Assembly (NCBI RefSeq): GCF_002775205.1
Contig: NC_036443.1
Location: forward strand, 17,956,373 to 18,020,372
Reading direction: 5' to 3'
DNA from: Xiphophorus maculatus
Lineage: Eukaryota > Chordata > Actinopteri > Cyprinodontiformes > Poeciliidae
Length of the DNA: 64,000 bases
Positions within the stretch are counted from its first letter, which is position 1; each line of letters starts with the position of its first letter. The position numbers were made by a program, and so were the translations under genes. Positions 1 to 13,200 of the stretch are shown here, in pieces. The notes beneath the pieces are model-generated. The model was not told the DNA's origin. It made no database searches and saw only the letters and a program-made list of their open reading frames with translations.

Positions 1-2786
1 TCAGCAGTTTAACCAAGGAAGCATCAAACCAGAAACTCCAAGTGAGGCGAGTTCCTCTCAGAAATCTGCTGTCCCGGTGCATCAGCCTTCTCCCCACCCA
101 GGCCCGTCTGTATCAGCTTCCTTTCAGCCACCTCTGGCTTCTCCACCTCCTTGCTCCAGCCCCATGGCTGTTCGAAAGAGTCCTGTGCCTCCATCCCCTG
201 CTTCCCAAATGAAACCAATGCCCACATCAGTCACTGTATCCGTTTCTGGCAAAGGCGACTCCCAACAAACTACTGTAGAAAGGCCTCTGCAGAGTCATAC
301 AGGGGGTGCCCCACAGCAGGTCTTTCTACATCCTGCTAATCAGACTGAAACACAAGCTCCTCATACTACTGTTGTTGGTTCAAATAATAATCCACCTGTG
401 ATTTCTAAAGAAATCCCCAGTCAAGTTACAGTTCCTACTCAGATTGTTGGACAGGCTCCTGCACCAGTCTCAGTCCCAAATCAGCCACCACCTGTAAATT
501 CTCAAGCTCCCGTTGCGACTGTAGTTGGCTCCGGGGTTTCTTCCAGTGCTTTGCTTTCTGCAGTCCCTCCCATACAATCTTCTGTAACATCTGTTCTTCC
601 GATTGTTGCTGCAAGCGGACCCAGTGAGGCTTCCCGCATCACCTCCTCACCTACTGGTATTCCCAGTGCAGTTCCAGCAAGCCAGACAGATGTCCCAGCT
701 GCAGACCCTTCTGTGCCGCCGCCAGCAGAAGCAGCAGCAGCAGCAGAATCCACCCAGGCCACCCCAGGTACATTCATAGCAAGCCATGAAAAATATTCCT
801 CTTGTTATTATACGTATTGTCACTCCTGTGTTAACTGATTTTTGCATTTTGGCCCTAAATTGGGAATTTTAGGGCTATTGTCTGCGTATGCATACAAATT
901 TATTGCCACCCATAGCAAAGATTTATAAAAAGAAAGTATATTGCAGCACCATTATCTGCCAATATTAATAAATTCTAATAATTATCAGTTAATTTGAGTA
1001 CATGTGTAACATTCATCAAGATTACTAGTAGAGTTTACCTGATGTCATGTTATTGTAAATGGGTCATAACAGACCTGGTGCATTTGGAAAAAGAACTGGC
1101 CCATAGCATCGCAAGACCTCCATCACACTTAGTAGTGAGAAATAGAACATTTCCACATCTTCATCCTTTGTTTCAAACCTGACCAGAAGGCTTATTGTTT
1201 GTGTGTCCTCCAAGCTACTAATTGACATAAAGATAGATAACTGCAGAATTTTTTTTAAAATCACATAACAGTAAATAATTGGGGGATGAATAAAAATTGT
1301 CACAGATTGCTTAAGATTTAATTATGTTTCTAGAAAAGCTGATTAACTTATACAGTTTGAAAAATTATTCCACTACTTTTATTTTAAAGAAATTGATGAG
1401 GAACAATTGTGCTCTGGGTTGTTATTGGGGTTTTTTGCACATTTTTTATATCTTCAGTATGTTTAATTAAAAATTAGATTCTATGCAAATATATTTGAGA
1501 ACTATTTAAACATTTTATCAGGGTGCCAACAAATTTATCTGCTACTATGCACATGATGTTGCTTTACTTACACACACACACAGCTGCTTCTTGTAGCTTT
1601 TTAAACTGTTGTGCATCTAAATGTTTTCCACCACTGTAGATGTTTCTCCTTATGTTTCAGCACCGCTGCAGCCAGAAGCCTCACAGGAGCCTGCCTCAAC
1701 TGAGAAGACGGGTAACTTATCTTTATTATTATTATTTTTTTTTTTCAGAAGAAAAAAACAAGCATTAACATTTTTGGAAACTTTAGAGTCCTAATAGATC
1801 ATTTGCTCCTGTGTTTCTCAGGTGAAGACATCTCAACAGGTTCAGAGCAGGGGTAAGGCTCCAAAATTATCGTTGCTGTCCTCTCTGCTTGTTTTGGGTG
1901 GCGGGGCTTCTAAGCTGTCCTCTTTTTTAACATTAATTTCACGGAGAGCAAAACCAATCTTGGGATATTCTTGGGGATTTCTGTCTCCATTGAAACAATT
2001 TGGAGGTTTGTTTGGTTGGCCATGGGGGTACGTGATGAGCAAAGGCCTTCGGACTTGGTATGTATGATTAGCATGAGATTATATGATATTTAAAGCATGT
2101 CAAATCAAAGGCAGATCATTACCACATGGCTGTATCTCCACATTGGGATTGTCATGATATGGTGAGGTGGTAAAACTGTTTGTTCAGCACAGTTGATAGT
2201 TTACCGCTGTTTTTCCACTTCTATCACAGATGGGCAAAGAAAAGAAAGACGCCCATCAACATAGTCCCAAGGTATGTATTTTGACATGGTTGTGCTGCAA
2301 AGGCAGAAGCAGTGATCATGTCGACGTAGTCGTGGATGCTGTTGGGATGAAGATGGACAGTATCTGTGGTAGATGAGGAAAAACAGCAGAGTCCTCTTTG
2401 GTATTACAATGTTGAGTAAAGCAGAAATGGTTGCTCGTTAGTAACAGATCCGCGTCCTGTTTTTCTCTCCTTGTTTGTTGTTTGTCTTTGTGGTTCTCCC
2501 AGAGCTGCTGTGGAGAAGCCCAAGGGGCCAAGCAGACGGAGCTCCCGAGCTGAGAAGGAGGCAGAGGAGGAGCCGGCGGTAGACAGCGGCGTCCGGAAGA
2601 GGTCAGCCAGGCCTGGAACCAGTGCTGCAGTCAAAGGTACAATAAACACCGAAGTGATGTTTCAAAGTCAGTACCTTTCACATAAGTGTGACGTAAGACG
2701 TTATAAAGTTTTCTCTAACCGACGTATTTGGTTTTACAGAAACCGCAGCAAGTCCCACCCAAGCCAAACGAAGGAAGTCTAAATAG
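1..2786 (+). CDS. ncoa6: Nuclear receptor coactivator 6, C-terminal part (5' truncated by window edge)
   Basis: NCOA6 is a nuclear coactivator that bridges nuclear receptors and other transcription factors to the MLL3/MLL4 histone methyltransferase complexes. Six coding exons join in frame: <1-767, 1661-1711, 1822-1852, 2230-2271, 2503-2636 and 2740-2786, all with GT/AG borders. The first exon is open from base 2 and encodes a disordered stretch rich in Pro, Ser, Thr, Val and Gln, with a short Ala run from GCA repeats near 725-745. The last exons encode a basic tail with RRSSR, RKRSARP and a terminal KRRKSK. As I recall it, human NCOA6 ends in a closely similar pattern (RRNSR, RKRSSRP, then KRRKSK at the stop). 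The N-terminal LXXLL-bearing regions lie outside the window, so the call rests on this C-terminal match and on synteny. It could be another Ser/Pro-rich nuclear protein, but the shared C-terminus makes this unlikely. Confidence 0.8.
768..1660 (+). other. ncoa6 intron
   Basis: An AT-rich 0.9 kb intron between a GTACAT donor at 768 and a TTTCAG acceptor ending at 1660. It carries a short CA run at about 1571-1581. I see no other gene or recognisable element. Confidence 0.8.
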
Positions 2787-2928
2787 GCACAACGGTGGTC
2801 GTTTACCTGTGAACTGTACTGTAAATGTTTTTTTTTCTGCTGTGAATCAGTTGACCTTAGTTTCTCTGGCTCAGCTTAAAACTTAAACTAGAGGAAGATA
2901 CTATGTACAGATTGTTTTCTGAAAAAAA

Positions 2929-2934
2929 ATAAAG
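2929..2934 (+). terminator. ncoa6: Poly(A) signal of ncoa6
   Basis: AATAAA lies 143 bases after the ncoa6 stop and is followed by a GT/T-rich stretch near 2940-3000, as expected of a downstream element. It implies a short 3' UTR of about 165 bases. Confidence 0.75.
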
Positions 2935-2959
2935 CTATTGTTTTGTTGACGCTTATGTG

Positions 2960-4211
2960 TGATTGTAGCTAGAATGTGTGTATACAGTTTGTGTGAATGT
3001 GCTATTTTTTTCTATAAAATGCTGGATTAATCATGAAGATTGATAATGAAACTCACCATTTACTGTATGATTAAGTTGTAAAATCAAATTAAATTTTCTA
3101 CTGCTTTTGTTCTGTGAAATGACATGCTGGTTCTTTTTGTCAATTATGTTGAATTTGATTTCAGATTTTTTATGTTACCAGTATTGATTGTGCTTACATC
3201 TCCGCCCATTTAACGGTTTAATGGCTGTCCGAGATAGGGTCGCTAAGGTAACGAGTTCAAGAAGGCAACTAAGAGGGGTCTCTCCCCAGTGACATTCTTC
3301 AGCTCATTCCAAGATGCTCTTAGGCCAGAAGGAGTCCCTTTGGTGAGTTCTGCGTTTGCCTGTATTATTTGCATAGAAAACCTGGCGATGTGAAAAGGAA
3401 GCAATTCTACTCCAAACTTTCCAAGAATATTGGAGCTCCTTACCCACTTTAAGGCTTTGACAGGCCACACTACTGACATTATTTTCTTATCCTTATACAC
3501 AGGATCACATTCTTACGTTTGGTGTCTGTGTCATAACCATAGGTTGTGCATAGACCTGTAAATTATAAGGTATGCAATTGGCTTCAAGCCCTTTTCCTTC
3601 CATCAATAGTTTTGCTAAAATTGCTGAAATACTAGAAACAGAAAAAAACCGAAATGGAGGGGGGAAAAAAATCTTGGAAAAATATCTCAATCTGAAAACA
3701 AAATCTGTATCTGAAAAAAACTGAATAAATGTATTTGAATATATATACACACAAAGAAAATTAAAAAAAAATAAAATAGTACTTTTTTAATGGACTTACA
3801 AATTATTTTATCCGTTTTAACCTTTGCTTTTTCTCTTGTTTTGATCAATATAACTTCCATTAGTTTGACTCTTAATTTGTGAATGTAAAAATCCATAGCG
3901 GGGTTCCAGCTTTGGACGCCACGGGAGTAGGTGAGGGCAAACCTGATGAAGAGTTTGGGGGAATTTCAATAATGCCAAGACTGACCCCGACGTGTTTATA
4001 ACTTCTATGATTGGTGTAGAGTAGTAATAAATGCCAGCCTTCATAGATGTTTATACAAGGAGAGAGTTCTCTGATAGAGTGAGCATGCGCAGTTGACAAA
4101 CATTGGGACTCCATTCCAGGCTGTCAGCGAGGGTTCCCTGAACCTCGCATCCTGGACTGTCGTCCTCTCAGTGATAACTTTATCTGCTCTCCAAACAAAA
4201 ACAACTTGACC
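2960..4211. other. ncoa6-top1 intergenic region with probable top1 promoter
   Basis: About 1.2 kb separates the ncoa6 poly(A) signal from the top1 start. Most of it is AT-rich with no coding signal. The last 150 bases are richer in G+C and hold an NRF1-like GCATGCGCA at 4083-4091, about 120 bases before the ATG. No clear TATA box is visible. The promoter is therefore inferred to be TATA-less and to lie in roughly 4050-4200. Confidence 0.5.
4083..4091 (+). promoter_or_regulatory. NRF1-like motif upstream of top1
   Basis: GCATGCGCA matches the core of the palindromic NRF1 consensus (TGCGCATGCGCA). Its position about 120 bases upstream of the top1 ATG suits a housekeeping TATA-less promoter. 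This is a motif match only. Confidence 0.35.
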
Positions 4212-7200
4212 ATGAGTGGGGATCATGGACGCGGAGACTCTCAGGTAGCTCTCGCTTCATAGTCGAGGTTTTTTCTCGGTAGTTTTAAATCAAGATTTCC
4301 GACCACAACTGACATAATATGAGTAATAACCGTCACGTTATGAAATAAATGTTGATTAACTCTGAAAACTGAAGCAACTATTCGCAGAGGGAGCCCTCCA
4401 GGTGTCCAGGTTGTTTGTGCCCTTTTTGTTTTGTATTTTGATACAGGAACGTATTTCTAGGCTGCAGTTGTAACTTGAACAGCCAACCTACCGGCGTTTT
4501 TAAAATTGAAATAATAAAAATATTTTCCTCACACTTTTCAGGTCAACTCTGGATCTAAAGGAAGTGGTAGGTCCTTTTCTGACGATTCTCTTTATTCATC
4601 CTGACTAGTTTCTAACCGTAGCCGCTGGTACCTGTCTACTGTTAGTTTTTAAAGGACAGAAATGGCGTCCCAGAGACTAAGTCCCTTCTCCTCCACTCTC
4701 TTGCGGCTATTGTTCAAAAAGAGGGTCTAAAATGTGCATTTACCACCCCCGGATTTCAAAAGTAAAAGAATATTCTGAAAGAGGCTGATCTCTGGTCAAT
4801 TTTGCATGCCTTAGTGTGATGATATATGGATGCAATTGTGATGAATTTTGGAGCCGAAAGTGATGGAATTGGGGTTGAGGACTTAGTCTCTGCGCCATTT
4901 TCTTTTCTGTGTGTAGCATCCAGGGCGCCGCTGAGCGAGCCAGCTGTCCGCCGTGATATGGAGGCGAGAGCGGGGCGCTTATCGCATCTCAGCACCGGCT
5001 GCTCTCTGCCTCCATCCCTGTCAAGAGAGCCGTTTAACTGCACCGCCAACAGAAAATAGATATAGGTTCAGAAACTTTGATCCAAACTAGAGGAATTTGC
5101 ACACATTTACTCAAAGCATATGCTATTTTAATCTAATTATAAACCCCTTATGTGACACTTTAAAAGTTGAAAGTTTCTTATCTCTCTGTTAGGTTACATT
5201 TGTACTGATCTTAGAGAAAAAAGTGGGAAGATATTTAACTCCCATATCAGTAATAGTTTATTTGGTGATTTTTTTTTTTTTTTAATTCATCAAAAAGTAC
5301 TTGTTGGTGCTCAAGTGGTACTTATTTATTAGTGGTGCTTTTTCTAAGTGGCTAAAAGTATTTATATCTTTGAGACGTCACATTTGGTCACATTATGAAT
5401 ACAGACCTATTTTTTTTATTTGCAGTTGTACAAACTTTACAACAATGTAAAGTGGAAACTGAAATGATAATTTATATTTGACAAATTATGTGACATCTGA
5501 AGCAATGGTTGCATTTATTTAGGGTTATTAGAATAAAAGAGACTGAATACAAATGCAGACCACACTCTTCATATTTCAAAAAAAGACATTTTAAATGACA
5601 TGGATAATTTTTCCCTCAGACATCACAGCTTTAGCTTTGATTTGTGTTGGCCTACAAATTAATCCGCCCATTAAATTTCTTTCTTTGTTGGTCTTGTAGT
5701 TTGCTTTACACATCCGTATCAGACGTGGCCATAAATATCCAGGCTCTATGTGAATTATGGCGCCCTGGGAAGCGTTTATACTTTCCAAGATTATCCTTAA
5801 AGTTTTGTTTTTTTTCACCAAACTAAGTTAAAGTTATTTTATGAGTGACTACAGTTGGATCTTTTCATTGTGTCGCAGACTCTCACAAACATAAAGACAA
5901 GCACAAAGAAAAGGAGCACAAACACAAAGATCACAAGAAAGACAAGGAAAGAGAGAAAATAAAGCACAGCAACAGGTACACATTTTTTTTCTCTCTCTTA
6001 AGTTAAGAACAGAACATGAATCTATTTTCCATTTGTCACAAGATTGATTTCTATATAGCTTGCTTTAGAATGTTATGTAAGAAATATGCTCACAAATATT
6101 ACTGGGATTACTGTTAAGAAAACTGAAATATTAAATCAGTAAAGTTGATGTAAGCCAGCCACAGTAATGACATCTGCAGAACATGTGTTGTGGTTTGTTC
6201 TTGGTGAAATAGTGGTGTCCTGAGGTATAACAGCAAAGATGATGTGTTAAAGAAGTTTATGTCACTGACATGCTCTGTCTGACCTCTTGGATTGGAACTC
6301 TGTGACCTCTGTGGCTTTCAGCGAACATAAGGAGTACTCTGAGAAAAAACACAAAGACAAAGAGAAGCCGAGGCACAGTGATGGCAGCACAAACAGACAC
6401 AGAGAAAAACACAAAGACAAGGACAAAGAGAAGAGGAAAGAGGATAAGGTTTGTTGATTCCTATTTAGTGTCTGTCACTGTGAGCTGGATGACTTTTGTG
6501 CTTACTGGGTGATTATGATCTAAGCATTTTACAGGTCTGGACAAGTATGGTAAAACCAAATAGAGCAGGGGTGCATTCAACCATCTGCTTGTTATTCTAG
6601 CCATTATTTATTGAACCATCTGTGTTTTCTTCCCTGCTTTTCTACTTTAGGAATTGGCTTGAAAAGTGTTTTCAGACTATTGTTTTAGTTTTACATAATG
6701 TTTTACATTAATGATTAAGTGATTTTATTTTGTTCTTAAAACAATTGCTTACTTAATTATTTCAGCTTAATTTGAAAATAATTTATTAATTTAAAAGAGA
6801 AATTAGGTTTTCAGCTATGACTGGTGAACATCCCCAAATCTTAGAGGTAGCATCTCAACATCGAGTCTGCCGGCACAATATTTCACTGCAGAATGTCGTG
6901 GATTACACTGTCTCTGCCCCATCTCATATCATCTGGGGAGGAGTATCGTTTGGAGTCAAAGATATGACCCTTCAGCCACGTCTTAGTGAAACATGTAATG
7001 TTTCATACCTGATGCCCTGGTTGGGTCCTCAGCAGCTCATCCATCTTATTTGCAAGAGATTATGTTGCCCTTTTAAGACTTAGGACAAAGAATGTTTAAA
7101 CTTCCTCTTTCTCTCCCTCCACTTTCTCCTACTCCATAATATGCCTTTATCTCATCAAAAGATGCAGTTTTTTTTAACCCTTCTGTCACTGTTATACTTA

Positions 7201-10200
7201 TGGCCAAAATACCAGAGTAAAAGAGTGCTTTATTTACTATTTAGCTACTTCAACAAGCTGCAACAGTGTGCAGCCCTATTCTAGAATTCCTTGTATTTTC
7301 CAGAGATTAGAAAACGCAACAGCTGGACATAATTTAGTCAATCTGACTAAATTATGACCAGCTGACCAGCTGTTTATTAACTTTGACTAAAGGAGTTTTT
7401 ATTTTTTATTACAGAGTTTATCATCCCACCCTGACAAACCTAAAAAGGAGAAGGAAAATGGATATGTGAGGTTCGCAGTATTGCTTTATTATTATATATA
7501 CATAATATATGAATGATTAAGTACAATTAGACAGCAGCTTAGCCTGCCATCGCATCACTAAATGTATGTGTTTGTTTGGTTTACTTAAATGATATTTAAT
7601 GTGCGATTCAGAGAGAGAAGTCCCGCTGCCATTAAAAGCGAGCCGGAAGATGACAATGGCTTCTATCCGTCTCCCAAACACAACAAGGCCCCCAAACGTG
7701 AGAAGGATGATGATGAGGAGGAGTATGTATCATTCAAATATATTGAAATTTCTGCAATTAGCTGCAATTGAAAATGTATTTTAAGCTATTTTGTAATTGA
7801 ACCTTTATTAAAGCAGGAGTTGTTTACAGGTTTGAATACAAGCCTAAGAAAGTCAAGGTAGAACACGATAAGAAGGCCAAGAAGAGGAAACATGAGTATG
7901 AAGATGACGAAGAGGAGGAGGTATACCAGTTTAACGAGCCTTGTTGAGTTGCGTTGACAAAACCTCATATTAAATCATGTACATTGCGTCTTTTAGGATA
8001 CTAAGCACAAAAAGAAGACGAAAGACAAGAAAGCAACAGAGGGAAAGAAAGGCAAAAAAGAGGAAGAGGAGAAATGGAAATGGTAAGATAAAGTTCAGCT
8101 CAAATTGTTCTTTTCCTCAGGAAATGACAATCAAAGTACCGATAGGCTACAGGGTGGCTGATCTTTTTCTTCCCTGATTGTGTTTTTAGGTGGGAGGAGG
8201 AGAGGTATACTGACGGCTCTAAATGGCGCTTTCTTGAACACAAGGGCCCAGTCTTCGCTCCACCTTATGAGCCTTTGCCCAACAAAGTCAAATTCTACTA
8301 TGATGGTGAGTATCACCTTGAAAATCAGGCTCCAAGTCACAGAGATTTAATTGTTCAAGATTGCAATGTTTTTTTAGGTAAGCAAATGAAGCTTAGTGCT
8401 CCCGCTGAGGAAGTGGCCACCTTCTTTGCCAAGATGTTAGATCATGAGTACACCACTAAAGACATCTTTAGGAAGAACTTCTATAAAGACTGGAGGAAGG
8501 TGGGGAGAATCCCCATGAAATATGTATGAGTTCAGAAAAAGAAGCAGAGAATACTTCATTGATTTTCCTTGTGTTTTAGGAAATGACATCAGAAGAGAAG
8601 TCAATAATCACAGATCTGAACAAGTGTGACTTCAGAGAAATGAGTGAGTACTTCAAAGCCCAATCAGAGGCTCGCAAACAGATGTCCAAGGAGGAGAAAC
8701 AGGTTGGTGCTCATTTATGTGGATGCTATCAGTGTTTAGAATACGGTGGAACGAGTTAATGTGTTTTCAAAACTGTTTTTCAGAAAATCAAAGAGGAAAA
8801 TGAGCGGATCCTTCAGGAGTATGGTTTCTGCATCATGGACAATCACAAGGAAAGGATTGGAAACTTTCGCATCGAGCCGCCGGGTTTGTTCCGAGGACGA
8901 GGCGACCATCCAAAGATGGGAATGCTGAAACGACGCATTAGACCCGAAGACATCATCATCAACTGTAGCAAGTACGGATTCAATTGACTTTTTACATATA
9001 TATATACAAATAACAATGCAAATTCAGTGATTTATGCATGAATGCATATCCTGAGGATATGGCCCTCCTCCTGCCAGTATGTAATGACTCTTGTGTCCTG
9101 GTTCAACAACAGTTTCTTCGATCCTAATGTTGCTGAAACCAGAGAGCTCTACCTGGGCAGCCAAAGAAAAGGAAGAGGCACTTACATGTGTCAAAAAAGA
9201 CATTAAAAGACAGGCGTTGTTAGCCCGTTGAAGCTATCTTTTTTTTTCATTAATATTTAGACATTATCTTTATTTAGAGATCTATTTTGCTTTTCTTTTT
9301 TAACCACATATTTACATTATGTTAACATTTTAAAAGGAGTCCACCAAGGCTCACTTTTAGGCTCAGGTAAGGTTTCTACTTTTAATAACATTTAAAAGAT
9401 TGTCTTCAATAAAAGTGTACTTTTATGAAAATAGGACCATCTTTTGCTTTATTAACTCCGCTCCGTTTCAGGCTAAAACCAAACCACCTAATTGCTGCTG
9501 CAGCCATCATTGTAGACCTTAACATTGGTTCTTATTTTCATTTATGAATCCTCAGAGGAGACCTTCCTGGGACAGCATTATCTTATGAATGATTGGGTTT
9601 TTGGCTGAGTGCATATCAATGTTTTGGTACAAAATAAATTTCAAAAATTAGTGGACTTTTTCTAATTGTTTAAAATGAAGACAGAGTCATCTCTTCTGTG
9701 TTTGATTTTCGTCTAGATTTTGTTTGTATGGCCATCATATTTTATTTATTTTTAAGCCTAGGAGGTCAGTGAAAATAGCACCTAGTTCTGCAGTATACCA
9801 CAAGGTGGCCCCGTCAAACCAACCTGAATCCAGTTAGGTTATCTCACATCATGGGAATCTTGCAGGGTCAGATGAGATTGAGTCAGTTTGCAGGAGTTCC
9901 TCCTTAGGATTATAACTCGCATTTGTTTATCATCCTCAACTCTGTGTTCACACTCTTCTTTCTTTACCTTTCTCTCCTTCTTACCATCTTGTTGTGGCAG
10001 CTTCTTATAGACTTTTGTTAAATTTATAGTCGTGAAACCTTGCCGTGGTGTTTCTTTTTATAATTAATTTGCAGCAATGAGTTACCATCAAAAAGACGGG
10101 GAAATGAATATTATTCAGTGGCAAGAATATTATTATTCAAGTGGCAACAGCATGAGAGCACACACTCAGATACACCACTGGCAGTGTGTCAAAGGTATTC

Positions 10201-13200
10201 TTCCTGTAAAAGAAAGCCAACAGTTGCATAACCCAGAGAGGATGTGTTGATCCTCACATGCTGGTTATAATCTCTACACTACAATATCTTACAGACAGTG
10301 TTTATCATGAAAAATACCTCAGTCTTTCTGTATCGGGTGAGACTTTGCTGTTACTGATGGGATGTAAAATAGTAGTTTTGGTGGAATTAGTCCACCATAC
10401 ACCAACATTCATATTAAACCAGCTGTTTGTTCCCACAGGGACTCCAAGCAACCCAAACCTCCACCAGGGACAAAGTGGAAGGAGGTTCGCCATGACAACA
10501 AGGTGACCTGGTTAGTATCCTGGACAGAGAACATCCAGGGCTCCATCAAGTACATCATGTTGAACCCGAGCTCCAGAATCAAGGTGTCTGTTCTTTCTCA
10601 AACCTTCCACTCATTTATTAGCCTTTTTTTAAAAACATTTTTACCTCTGTTAAAGAAAGTATTTGTGTGTGTGTGTTTGTGCAGGGGGAGAAGGACTGGC
10701 AGAAGTATGAGACCGCCAGGCGTTTAAAAAAGTGCGTGGATCGGATTCGTACTCAGTACAGAGACGACTGGAAGTCAAAAGAGATGAGGATCCGGCAGAG
10801 GGCCGTTGCACTGTATTTTATTGACAAGGTGAGTAAACCTCCATAATTGCTGTCTTAAATTAAGTGGAAACAATAAACTCAGACATTGCGTTTCCCCCTG
10901 TGTAGCTGGCTCTGAGGGCAGGGAATGAGAAGGAGGAAGGTGAGACGGCAGACACGGTCGGCTGCTGCTCGCTGAGGGTGGAGCACATCAAGCTGTATCC
11001 CAAGTTGGACGAGCAGGAGTATGTGGTGGAGTTCGACTTTTTGGGAAAAGACTCCATCCGCTACTACAATAAGATCCCGGTGGAGAAGCGGGTGAGCTGC
11101 AAAATGACAACAACACCATAGAATCACAGTAGAGCAAAACAGACCCTCACATGCTGCTGCTGTGCTGTATAGTGGTCTAATGTTCAGATGTCATTTTCCC
11201 CTTTTCATTAGAAATGTTATGGTGCAACAGTGAATGCAATTAAAGAATGAGGGTTGCAACTTGTACAGTTTTTCTCATCCACATCGATCCTCTGTTTATG
11301 TCTCTTCAGGTCTTTAAAAACCTTCAGTTGTTTCTGGAGAACAAGCAGCCAGAGGACGACCTCTTTGACAGATTGAATGTAAGAAAAGCGCCACAATCTG
11401 CCTTCAGGATGTGATCGGGCTACATTTAGGTCTGCGGTACTTTTCCTCACCTACACACTATCCGTCTTTTTTCTGCATTTCCTATAGACTTCCATCCTCA
11501 ACAAGCACTTACAGGAGCTGATGGATGGACTGACAGCCAAAGTTTTCCGTACCTACAATGCCTCAATCACCCTGCAGCAGCAGCTCAAAGAACTTACCTG
11601 CCGTGAGCAGCTTTACTTCTATTCACTAAACCATCTGTGTTTCTTTGAAACGTTCTCCTTTATCCGTTTCTGTTGTTGTTGGGTTCACAGCTGAGGACAG
11701 TATCCCAGCTAAGATCCTGTCATACAACCGAGCTAACAGAGCTGTAGCCATTCTGTGTAACCACCAGAGAGCTCCGCCCAAAACATTTGAGAAGTCCATG
11801 CAGAATCTTCAGACCAAGGTAACCATGCCTTAGTAAAAGTTTTTTTTAGAAAGCAAAAAAAAAAAAAAAAACCTAACAAAAAGAGATGCATCATCTACAC
11901 TAATTTCCTCATCCACCGTGTGTTTGTGATGCAGATTGACGAGAAACAAAAGCAGCTGTCTGCAGCCAGGAAGCAGCTGAAGGCCGCCAAGGCCGATCAC
12001 AAGGCCTCACATGATGAAAAGAGTAGAAAGTAAGGACGCCTGAGCGCTATTAGTTGTCAGCAAAGTGTTTAATCAATCGCTTCCCTAACACTCTCTGTCC
12101 ATTTTGGGGTAGAAAGGAAATACGTTTTTAACCTCCACCGCTGAATGTGCACATGATGTGTGTTTTTATTTCTTCATCAAAATCTCTGGCTTATTTTAAC
12201 GTCCTTGTTTCTGTATTCTCTCACTCTCAGGACTGTAGAGGTGAAGCGTAAAGCCGTGCAGAGGATAGAGGAGCAGCTCATGAAACTCCAGGTACAAGCC
12301 ACGGACAGAGAGGAGAACAAGCAGATTGCTCTGGGCACCTCCAAGCTCAACTACCTGGATCCACGCATCTCTGTTGCCTGGTATTTACGCACTCTTTCTT
12401 CCGACGCTGGGAATTCTATGGTCGAAAAGCTGGAACGTTAGGGTAGAAAACCGACTGATGCACAGGCCAGCCATTTGTTTGTGTGTGGCTGGCCATGTGG
12501 GCCTCACATCTACCTCGGTGACAAAAAGGCAGGAAATGGCCTTGCATTGTAGGAAAAGAAGCAGCAGAGGTAAAAAAGCTAGTGGCTGCAGAATGAAAAT
12601 AAGAGGAAGAAAAAGCGTGTGAGTGCCAGGAACAATGGGGTTTGTTTCTGAAAGCTAGGGAGCGTCCCCAAACAGCTCTCCTTCCTCCATGTGGGAAGTC
12701 CATGAGGAACTGTCTGTGGCAGAATGCCTCAGAGAAAGGGGTGAACAGTGGCCCGCCCTCCCTAAACGATGCTCCACAGCTATTTATGGAGAAACTTGTC
12801 CTCAGGCACAATGGATGAAGGAATGCTCCCTGCTTTAGTGTAAGGGATGGGGGGTCCCAGTAACGGGGTGGTGCCTGGAAACCTGGTTTACAGTGTAGGA
12901 CCTGTGACAATAAGGGGGAAAAGGTTAGCTGGTTCAACAGTCTGTGTTTCTACAGGATCCTGCCTGTTCACTTCATCCTGCTAAATTACTGTATTGAGGA
13001 TCTGTGGAATTTGATAATAGTTTTAATAATAATAAAATTAAAATACATAAGTTATGCAAGTAATATTTTATTATGAAGTTCTTTTCTGATAGACCAATAC
13101 AAAGTGGAAATGATACATGGTGAGTTGGTTTTGATAGAGTTCTGTTGTGTTGTTGATAGCCAGCTGTTTTCATGGTGTTCTTTTGTGTTTTGTTTTAGTT

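Noticed and set aside
7607..7615. Alternative acceptors for top1 exon 7616-7722 (AG at 7611 or 7613)
   Set aside because: They shift the frame. Only a start at 7616 keeps the conserved KSEPEDD reading.
9100..9220. Extra top1 exon near 9116-9210
   Set aside because: Exons 8784-8971 and 10439-10583 join in frame and reproduce the conserved protein without it; no conserved peptide is encoded.
12416..12937. 173-codon minus-strand ORF in the last top1 intron as a gene
   Set aside because: No recognised domain, no promoter or poly(A) signal in context. The compositional anomaly is reported instead.
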